Positions 49,964 to 61,900 of a stretch of DNA of 64,000 nt are shown here, in pieces. Made by a program: the position numbers and the translations under genes. The DNA is from a virus. Location: positions 1 through 64,000 of the IMG/VR virus record IMGVR_UViG_3300045972_000146. The stretch is one strand, 5' to 3'. The notes under the pieces are model-generated. The model did no database searches. It had not been told where the DNA came from and saw only the letters and a program-made list of their open reading frames with translations. Within the stretch, counting starts at the first letter, position 1, and each line of letters opens with the position of its first letter.

Positions 49964-52900
49964 TTAATAACATTTTTTCAGATAGTCCTCTAAGTTGGAT
50001 AATCCAATTTCGTCAGAAACCTTCATTATGTCAGACATTGTTGTTCCTGGAGTCTTTCTCTCTATTTTAAATCTATATGTAGCCCAAAGCTCTTCAACGG
50101 TCTTCTTATTTAATCCCTGTTCTGCCCTGAACTTATTTACATCTTCAACATTCTTTGCGATTGCTTCTTGATTATCCTGATTAGTTGGTAATAAATTACT
50201 CATGTGAGTATTAGTTATTTGACTTTTCAGTGAATTTATTTCAGACTTAATTGCTTTGATTTCATCATTGGTAATCTTAATTTGATCAGCATCATCTTCT
50301 GATATGTCTTCCATTTCGTCTAATTTTTCATCAAGTTCATCCTCTAATGTTGCAATTTTATCTTGAAGTTCTGATATATTTGCTCTTTGAATATGTTCTT
50401 GAATTGGAGATGTCTGTTCTGTAGATAATTCTTCTTGAGTTTCTGACGCGGAGCTCATTGATTCTTCGCTCCAAGTAGCTTCTGTTTGAACATTAGAATC
50501 TGGCATTTGTTCTTCTTTTTTATCGAAATACCCACTATATTCACTACTATCATCCATAATAGGCTGTAAATAAGCCTCTAGACGCGTTTTAAGCTCTTCT
50601 AAGGCATTATCTGTATCAATAGATACATTTTCATCGAATATAGGTTTGACCTCGTCAGATCGCTCTAAAATGACCTTAGTATACATGTGTTCTGCTGCCT
50701 TAAATTGAGCTTCATTTGGATGTCCAAACTCAGTAACTGCATTTTCTAGAGTTTCCATACTATAGTCCCCAGTAGAGATTGCTTTTTCAATTGCATTCGC
50801 CACAGATTCCTTTAAAGTATTATCGCTAACAGACATATCGTAATCTTGTCCATAGTCAAATTTTTCTCTATTATAACCAAATATATCCGCAATTGGAACT
50901 CTAGTATTCATCATATGAGCGAATGTGCCTTCTTGATTTGTAAACTTCTTACCATCCCATCCCATACCAGAATCAAACATAGCCTTAGTGTAGTCCTGAT
51001 CTGTAATTTTATTTACCCCAGCCAATGATTGTGGAAGTATATTATCTTTTATCATCGACCTAGTAGCATTGTGCTCAACAACAGACAATGCGTCTTTTCT
51101 AGAACCTAACTTATCTATTGCAATATATAGTGGATTGTATGGAGATTTCTCTTTACCGGTTGGAACATCTCCTATCAACTTATATAATACATAGAATGGA
51201 GTTTCTTCCTGAGGGAACATCTGTATTTTCACAAACGGAGCAAAATGACTATCTCTAACGCCATCCATATCTTTTCCAAATAATGGAGTTGCAGTATCAT
51301 GTACGAATGCTAGTGGATATTCTAATCCATTTATCCTCTTAGTAGAATCTATTGATGGCATATATCTCTTATATGGCTTCCCATCATTTATTTCTATATC
51401 AGATTCAGTAGTATAATGTTCTATAGAAGGAACTAATTCATTGTCGTACCATCTATTAATAAATATGTCAGATAAATCTTTACTACTTAAAGCATCATTA
51501 TCAGTGCTTGCTAATTCAGATAATTTCTCTCTAACAAAATCATAGTAACCTAAATCGCGTCTATCATACTCAGATATCTTAACGGTATTTGAGGCATGAT
51601 TGTCACCAGTACTATAAAATTGATACAATATAAAGTCCTCTGCAAACTTCTTAATTTCTGTATTATCACTGACCAATAATGAACTAAAATGCTGTTTTAA
51701 CTTCTCAGTTAACCCAGGTTCGTTAGTATTATTATTTCTAGGTCTAATATGGTCTGGTCTTTCTGCTTCAAATGGAGAATACATTTCTGTAGACATCCCA
51801 CGTAAGAAGTAATTATCCTTAACCTCATTAGGAAATCTCTGTTGAATAGAAAATAGCCTCTTAGCTAATGTCTCTTTACCAAAGAATAATCCTGGAACAT
51901 CAACTCCTCTATCTTCTGCTAATTTATCAAAGAATGTAGATTTTAATTTAGAATCAATATACTTATTAACCTTCATTATCATATCTCTATTATCTTGAGT
52001 ATCTCTACCCATTGCCTGAAGAATGGTATTTGCTGATTTCTCAACAGATCTAGTAGTTCTAAACAATATACCCTGACTAAGGTTTTCTGCAAGTCCTGCA
52101 CTATTCTTTAATTTAGCATATATAAAAGTATTATTAAAATATTCAGGGAGGTTTGCAAATAATCCTTTAGCTTTAATCATCTCTTTTACTTTGTTAAAGA
52201 ACAGTCTCTGAGAGTTAAACGAATTACCAGCTTTTTTGGTATCCACCTGAGAGTATTTTACCAGTTCTGATAAAGCTCCTGCATATGGACTTAATTCCTT
52301 AAATGTTTCAAGTGCAACTAATTGACTATAATAGTAGTCAAAATTCTTATTCTTTCTAGACAGGCCATTAACAAGCGTATGTTCCATGAATGCATCCTCG
52401 TTATTAACTATTTGTTTGCCATTCTTATCTTTAGTATATAGTGCGTTTAATTGCCCTACATCGTGGCTATTCTTAGCTAAAGACTCTGCTTCTTTTTTGT
52501 ATATAGGAATGAGTTTTTCTATCTCTTGTTCTATAGTAGTTTTCTTTGCATTTCTAATTCCAGATAAATATTCACTACCTTTAGAGTCCATGGTTTTATA
52601 TACGTCTCTAAATACTGGCTGACTTAGGAATAGGAATGTTTTTGCACCATATCCAGATCTAAGTAATAATGCAACCATTTTGTATGTATTAGCATTAACA
52701 CCCATTCTAATAATATAAGGATCTTTTGCAACATCGACATGTGCATTTACCATTGCTGATAACCAGTCCAATATCCTAGATCCATCTTGAGCATATATTT
52801 TTCCTACATTATCTATCATAAATTTCTTAGCTACTCCCTTAGGCTTAAACCTCAATTTAGATATCTGAGACAATACATGATTTACTCCAGCCAATGCGAA

Positions 52901-55900
52901 TGTAGGGATACCTTGCTTACCACCAGAATACTCAAGTTTCTTTTTACTTTCATAAGACAATCTAGATTTACTAAATGCTTCAAATTCCTTTCCTTCCGAA
53001 TTATATTTATCGATGGTGGCTAAAGTTTCTTTTACCTGATCGGTAACAGCATCCAATGGAATTCTAGTTTCATTAGTACTATTAGGATTAGTTATTACAG
53101 CCATCATGACATCTATAAACCTATTCTGAATTGCTTTAGTAGAATTTTGTTTCCATTTATTCTCCTTAGAGTCATTCATTGTAGATTTAAATACTTCTCC
53201 AGTCTCTTTATTCTTACTATAGTTATATCTAGTAATGTATAATTTATCAATATCGAAGTCACTACCAGTTAAAGCAGTAAATTCATATGGTAATATAACT
53301 GTATCTCCCATAAATTCAGGAAGTACATCAGTAATTTTAAGTCCAGATATAGACGATAATCCCTGAGTTGGAATACGATATCCCATTGCAGATGGAGCAG
53401 AATTCTCTCCAATTATATTATTGGTCTTAAGCCAATTTACTTTTTCCTCGTGAGTCTTTAATGTAGATGGAAGTATATCTTTGAATATATTTACAGAAAC
53501 TACACAGTCCATAGATCCATCTGGATTCAGGAATCTTAATTTCTTTCCACCATTCAATTTATATGCAGCACTAGAATCGTCAGAGTGTTTAAGTCCAAAA
53601 GGAGTCATCTGAATAAACATACCACCTGGAGCCTTAATGTCTACAGTCTTTTTTAATATGCTAGATAAAATCTTAGACTCAACAAAGGCATTGTCAACCA
53701 AAGCCTGTAATGGATTTGCAGTTGGATTTTTTTCGTCAAACTCTGATAATATTTCTGACACATCACTTGGCATATTAGAATTCTCAGCCTCTTTAGCCAA
53801 GAAGTCATACATGTTCTTAGTATTGAAGTTATAGGTACCACTTTCTGGATCTAATTTTAATCCAAATTGCTTTTCTACTTCTAATTTTCCTCTATCTGAT
53901 AACTCAGACATAGCTCCGTTCCATTCCTCTATCAACTGTTGTCCAGTAGCACCTTTTTGTCCATTGATAGTGATATTTTCATATACGTCAGTAGGAACTA
54001 TATTTCCCATAGAAGCTTTCTGTACTTGAGTAGCAATTGACATTTCAGCACCTTCGTGCGGCTCTGTTGGCAACTGATGTCTCAAATAATCAAACGATTG
54101 AGGACTAGATTTTAAGTCCTTAAGATCTGACAGTGCACTTTCTGCTTTATCTATGTGTACTGATACTGGATTATCATTACCAACCTTAACTGCAGTTGAG
54201 AATGCGGCCATATCTACAGAAGATATATCATGAGATCCATCAGACCTCTTTTTGTTCATTTTATCATATAGAACTTTCAAGTCTCCAGTTGCCATGAATT
54301 TAGGAAGTAAAAACATTGCCATCTTATCTAGCTTAGGAACATTAAGTCCGTCATAGAAAGATTCTCCAAAGTAGACCATCTTTAATGGATGTAATGCCAA
54401 ATCAGCAACCTTTGCATATTTCTCTGGATCATTCATCCATGACATATCATTAGACTCCATCAAATTAAATGCTTCGTCCATGTCTTTAGTAAAATAATCT
54501 TCACCGAGTCTGGTCAGCATAGATCTATACATATATGGAGATACATATACCGTAGCATCAGTTACATTTACATTTTCATAAGCTTTAGATTGTTTGTCTA
54601 CCAATGCTTCTGCCAACGCAAATTGTTTAGGATAATCAGTTTTTAATGCGTCTAATTCTTCTTTTCTAGACTTATCAGAATATATATCATACAAATCAGA
54701 AACAACTGCCGATCCAGATTGTTGCATCAATCTATTTACCTGAGCCGCATATGATCTATCCTTTATGTCAGACAACTCAGTACTTATTACTTTGCTATCG
54801 TTTAACTCGGCTACATTAAATGAGCTTATACCATGAAGAACGTGTCCTTCTGGGAATGAGTTTCTTAATGCAGTACCGGTAGATAATACGGATGAAAGTC
54901 TTTTTGTCTTATCATCACTATTTGCGTAGTATGCTAAATCCTTAGATATCAATTTGTCTGTCTCAAATTCCGATATAACTGAATTAATTGCAGTATTAGA
55001 TAATATATTTGCAATAGTTACCATATCTGCATTTTCATCAGATATCCCAGCTGCTTTGTATATGGCTAGGTTAGCATTATATATTGCTTGGTCAATCGAT
55101 TTATTGTAATAAGAAGTACTAGTAACTATATCTCCAATTTTAACTCCTTTTGCAGGATTATCCATTGTAGCGGTATATGAATTTACATTCTTTCCTATAA
55201 GCCCAATAGATAATGCGTAATCCATTTCAGATTTAGTTGCCGATGTTATAGTAGAACTAATCATCTTAGATCTATTCTCATAGTTCTCGCTAAAGAACTT
55301 CTTGTCCAATCTATCTATAGCTTCATCCATAGCGGCATCATAACCTACCTGAGGGCCTCTTGTTGCCACTACTTTGTCGATATAGGCATTTAGATCTATT
55401 AATCCATTATACTCGTCTCCAGGGGTAGTAGAATGAACATACAGAGAGTCCATGTATCTGAATCTAAGACCATTACCATGTCCAGCAGCCCATTTGGTAC
55501 TTTTTGGACCAGCGTAGTGATAGTTCTCTATAAGTAATTTCTTATTTCCTTGAGCGTCTTTAACCTGTTGCCATGCCTGTTTGATTGCATTGAATTCGGC
55601 CTTGTAATATCCATCAAATATATCAACAGCTTCTTTTGGGTATGATATCTTATTATTAAACCATGTCATTCTCTGAGCATTAGCTGTAGTAGAGATCATA
55701 TTAGGCATTTTAACTCCAAATATAAAGCCATAAGTCTTTTTATCTGCCATTGCCGGCAATGCAATGTTACTAGATAATAAGTTTGACATTTTAATAGTAT
55801 AATCTTCTAACGGAGATATGTCGAAATAGTCACGACCTTGATCAGCAACTCCTTCTTCGTATATCTTAACAAACGTACCAAACGATATTCCTTTAAATGA

Positions 55901-58900
55901 TTTACCAGCAGCTTGTTTGAATAATATTGATCCTTGATTAATTGGAACACTTAATAAGCTTTTTAGATATTCTTTATCATCAGAAACTCTATCAATTACG
56001 TCAGTAACTGTATTTCTAGATGATATCTGGTATAACGTAGCCCCATCTGCTCCATAGGTCATTACCTCATTTGCATTTGGATGAACCTTAGCATATGCCA
56101 ATGCATATTCCTTGATAGAATTTTCTCCACCAAGTAGCACTTTTGGCGTAACATCTTTAAGTTTGACATTGCCCTTTTCTCCATTAGATTTAATGATCTG
56201 AGGAAGAATTGTAGTAAATATTTTTGCAGTAGATTTATAGTCTTTTATAATTGCACTAACTGCTTGCTGCCTTGATAATCCCTGGTATTTATTGTTTATA
56301 ATAAAGTCCATAGTCTCAGCATCAACATCTATAGCTACCTTATTCAATAGGGAAGTAAAAGCTGATAGCGCCTTATTGGAGTCCTCAACAGACATAGACT
56401 TATTTACTATTGCTGCCAGTTCATCATAATGCTGTTTTATTTGTATTGCATTTGCTTTATTGAATACACGACCTTCTTCTGTCATAGAATAAATCATTCC
56501 ATCCGATAACATATTCTGTCCCCAGAACATAGGAAGTTCTCTTTCAGCCCTATCTATATTACTTGAAATGTTTCTAATAGATTTTTCATATTCGGATCCT
56601 TCTTTAGCGCTCTTAGCATTATATACGGTATTGATGTAATCATGTCTATGACTATACATTGTATTCCAGAACTTAGTAAGAAAGTTGTCATTCATCTTAG
56701 ACAATCTTCTTTCTAGCATTATAAAGAATGGATTATTCTTGGTAGTAGCAAGATCAGCGATCTTAGCCTTCATTCCATCAACAGTATTTTCCTTATGTAG
56801 CTCATATACCATTGTATTCCATGCTAATTCAAACTCAACGAACGAAGGAAGCCCAGATAGTGGATCAGTCTTTGCCATCGGAGTATTGTTTACCATTTCA
56901 GACTCAGGTATATTCCTGATAAAAAATTTAACCTCAGCCCTAATATTATCTCTCTTAGAAATTTCATATGAAGCCTTATCATGAGACGCAGCCTCCTTGC
57001 TTACTATCTCTTCGTCAATATCAGATACTTTTTCAGTTCTCTCGGTTATGCCAGTATTCTTTACGCTTTTCTTTATCTCTGGTAAGAAGTAACTATCAAA
57101 TTTGTCATAAACTTCCTGAAATAATTTGTATTTATTTTCTTCTTCTGGATTTCCCTTATATCCTTCTGCGGTGGCTAAAATACTTGACTTTAATTTGTTA
57201 TAGTCTAGATTCTCTATGTTATCAATAGTTTCAATATCGTTTAGTCTAAACAAGTAATAAGTTAAGCTGTTTATAAGTCTATCTTTAGCTTCTACAGTCT
57301 TTAGACTAGTTAGTCCAGAGTCTCTAAATCTTTTTGCAGCACCTTCTTCGTATTTCTCACTAAATTCATATGCGCTTTTTCTATTAATGCCTTTAGTTCT
57401 TAAAACTCCAAGTTCTATGTCCCTATATAGTCTTTCTATGTCTTTATCTGTAAAATTCTTATATGCATCAAACGCATTGTAGATTCTTCTAAAAACATTA
57501 TTTATTAGACTCCCATTTTTTGTATCTACATTATTTGTCAGAAGTCTATCTCTAAATCTCTCAGCTAAAAATTCTTCTATTTCAGAGTCAGTAGCATTCT
57601 CAAATGCAATCTCATTCTTTCTGATATTATCATAAATAGACATTCTTCTTTTCCTAGAAATAAGAAGTAATGAGGCTCTGTGATATGCTTCGTGGAATTC
57701 AGTTCCTTCTTGGGCTAGGTCAAATATATCTATTGATCTTCTTTTAGTAAGACCTTGAGCAAAGTCTCCATTAGACAGAGATATTACATCAGATACTATA
57801 TTTATATCAAATTTTCCTCCAAGTTTCTTTCTAAGAAATTCTACAGCCTTATCTTCGTCTATAGTGTTTGACGGCATGTTATTAACGTCTATTAGCCTAG
57901 GAGCTCCAAAATCATCAAAGAATGATAATGGCTTAGCAGGAGCTTCTGTTTTCTCAACTATTTCATTTGCAATTTCAGCGGAAGTTTCAGTCTGATCTGA
58001 TGCTATGTCTTGAATACTGGACTCAGTTGCTATTTCGTTTAAAATATTTTCATGATTAAGCTTTGCTCCGCTTCCAACTATTCCAGCTTTTAGTGCAGTT
58101 TCATATCTTTCATTCTCTGCGTCTATTTTCTGTTGGGTAGAAGATGTATTGTATGCTCCTCCTGGTACTGAAACTATATTCTCAGATCCTTTTGCAACAG
58201 ATTTAACATCTGTCATAAACAAGAATGGAGGTTCAAAGACTCCATCTGCTAAGTCAGAAGTTATTTTATTATTCTTTACTAACCACGCAGTCCAAGTAAT
58301 ATCCATATCTTCCTTAGTAAATTCAACTCCAGGAGCAAATTTAACTGAGTTTTTGTCTGAATGATCTAAATGTGATTTCAATCCAGGAAATAAGTCAGAA
58401 ACTAAGTTATCTGAATTTGTTTCACTATTCCATAAATCGTTCTTATCTATACCCCAAGTAAGATTTTCATTTATATACCTTAATATATCAGCCTTCTGTG
58501 TATCATTTATAGTAACCAGTGGGACTTTATTTTCTCCATAGTATAGGATTCCAGAGGCAATATAGAATTGCTTTTGTTTTAAGAAGTCTTTACCGTCTTC
58601 TCCAACATGAGTTCCTTCTCCAAAGTTAACTATTCTGTGTAGCAATGCAGCAGGAGTTAAACCAAATGGAGATGTACTATTAATCGCAATTACTTCTCCT
58701 TTTTCATTTAACGATATCTGTCTAGCAGTACTACCACCTAATTCGACGGCTAGTTTGTATATTAATTCTGCAGTTCCGGAATCAAGGCCGACCTTTTTCT
58801 TATTTACTTTGATTTTTACCTCTCCAGTTGGATTGATTGGATCTGGCTTAGTAATAAATATCGATCCAGCATTTTCACTATTAGATACACCAACAGATTC

Positions 58901-61900
58901 ATATAAGGATACTACAAGATTACCACCTTTTTCCCCTCTACCATATGCCATAACAAGATTGTGAACGCCTAATTTATTAGGATCACTCTCGTCAATAAGG
59001 CCTACAACTTCATGCAATCCCCTTTGAACAGCTCTATCGTTTTTATCTCTATTTAATGCTAGTTTAGATATCCCTCTTTCGAATCCATTTACCATTCTTA
59101 ATTCAAGAGAATTATCTGCAGATACTTTAGCTTGCTCGGCTATAATTGAGTTCCTAAAATCTCTAAGCGCTTGAACTTCATCGGTAGAATATTTCTTTAT
59201 ACCATTATCTTCAGTAACAAATTCTCTTTCTCCTGGGTTTTTTATATTAAATGGAATAGTCTTCTCTATCTTGCCATCCATATACTTAACCTCAACCTTG
59301 ATATATGCATTATCCCATGTACTAGGATTGGTTATATCGAAGTTATTTGGAGCAGAATAGTCCTCTCCTGTAATAGTGTTCTTTCCACCATCTCTATTTG
59401 TGCCAGCAGGGATCGTATAGACGGCCACTGTGCCATTATGATGCCTATTGACTACTATTCTTACCTTTGCAGATTTAAATGCCTCAGGATTCATTAAAAA
59501 GGCCTTCACGTGAGGCAGTTTTATATCAGCAAATAGAGTTCTGCTTATCCTATCATGCTTAATTGACTCAGTCGCTATAATAGCTGGAGTAATATCGGCT
59601 AGTTCGTTTATTGCGGCGCTATCGTCGTCATCAAGTATATCATTAATCTCATCAGTATCTTTTATAGAGTCTATGGCCTTTTGATTAGATTCTGTATTTG
59701 ATTCGGCTGCAGTTTTCTCTGGAGATTCTTCTTCTGCCGCCTCTTCTACTAGAGTTGCTTTTTCAAGTTCTGATATCAATTTATCAGCGTCATCTGCTAT
59801 TGATTCTTCTGGCTGAATATCTGGTCTATCAAATACAAACCCATCATCCTCCATATCCTCTCCAACTAGGTCCGCATTACCAGTATATCCCCCAACAGTC
59901 TCTACTGGAGTTATTTTATGTTCTGGAATAGTCTCATGCCATGGTTTTTCTGCTTCTACAGTTTCTGCGGTCTCTCCAATTGGATCAGACGAACTTTCAT
60001 ACGTAGGAGCAACTGGCTGTATGTCAATCTTTTCTGCCTTAACCTGATCTACTGCCTCTTTCGTTCTCTCAATTTCATTTTCAGTCTTTCTTGACTCACG
60101 ATACATGTCAAGAATTTTATCAACATATATGTCGTGATCTCGCTTAGAAAGTTTATTTACTTTATCGACTGGAGAGTTCGTTAGGTTATCTTTCATCCAT
60201 GATTCATAGTTACTACTAATTGCAGCAATATGAGACAATCCTAATGGTTCAACTATTCTATTTTCTATATCCGGAATCTCTAAATCAGCTAATTCTTGTT
60301 TTACCGAAGAGAATGTAACATTGGCATCTCTCGTAGCCTCGGTTAATCCACTGGCAAATAAAGCGTCATGTAATGTTCTCGCGGCCTTCTCTCTTCTTGT
60401 ATCTAAAGATTCATTTAAGTTTTCTAATTTCCTTCTAGTAAACTCATTAGTTGCTTTTGCAGTAAAGTTTATCGCATCTAATGCTTTTACAGATGCAATT
60501 GCATCAAATATGTCTTTCTTAGATTGGTCAGATATTTGATTGTCTGGATGAGATAGGTTGTGTTTATCTAAAAAATCGTTTATTGGATGATTGGCAAATT
60601 CTTCATTCTTTATGTTTACGTAGTCACTAGCACTAATAACCCCATTAATAACTTCCTGTTTTGCAGAATTCTCATGATCCATTATCAGAGAAGTCAATAA
60701 CTTATGGTTTTCGGATCCAACTCCACCCGCTCTATTTGCATATCCAAGGACGGTCTTACTATTTGCAACTAGCATTGTTTTCTTTGCTATTGCAAGTTCT
60801 TCTTTAATGTCTTCGTGACTAATTCCTTCTGGTGGATTTTGCGCAAGTTTTTCTAAGTAATTAATAACATTAGCTTCTTTACCCTGAATTTGCTTATCTA
60901 CATATACATTAGTCTTGTTTAGTCTATCATTAGCCTGCATTTGAGTTAAGACGTTAGCCTTAACGAATGCTTTTGCTTTTTGATCTTTCTGGCTATCTTG
61001 CATTTCCTTAACTACACCAATAGAACCCATCATAGAAGTATGAATTCCGGTAGTGACTATAACGTTTTTAAAGTTATCCCATATCTTCTGTTGATACCTA
61101 GCATCATCTCCAACTCCAATTAAAGCCATGGCTGCAGAACTTGCAGACCCAGCTGTGTTTTTTAATACATCAATAAAGTTTGCACTATTTTTATTTCCAG
61201 AGCCATCCTCATATCTTTCTTGGATTAACTGTTGTGGATTTTCTTCCAAGAACGCTTCTGTAAGTCCAGCAACTACCATTTTTTTAGCAGTACGCCCAAC
61301 GAACTCAGGAGCGGCTCCAATTCTAACTTTTCCAACCTTAAAATTAGATACAGATGATCCCATCCTGCCTAATTTAGACTCGGTTATATAATCAGTAACC
61401 ATTTCAGAGGTTCTATTTACAGACCCAAATAGTGATTTATCAAATTTATTGGCATTTGCAATCTTTAATTTATTGAATGGCATAGATATATAAGCATTTT
61501 CAAGCATATCTATAGGAAGTAACCCCATATATCTTCTCAAATACTCATCCATTCCTTCATTGGCATGGTTTCTAGCTGCAGATATTTCCTTATCTACTGA
61601 TGTTTTTAGAAATCCAGACTTAATATCACTAATTAATTTACCTCTAGTTTCTTTTGAAAGTGCTCCATTCTTAGTTAATTCTGCAACTGCATTGTCATAA
61701 TTACCAACAACGCCAGATGCCATCTCGTTAGAAATGTTCTTAGTGTCTGAATTTGCAAATTGAGCTAAAGATTTATTCCTATCTACTAATCCGAGTAATT
61801 TATTATCGTCGAATTTATCCCCATCGAATACATCTAATCCTAATTTGCTATTTAAGTTTTCAGAAAATCTCTTATCGTAACTCTGTATAGCCTGGGAATA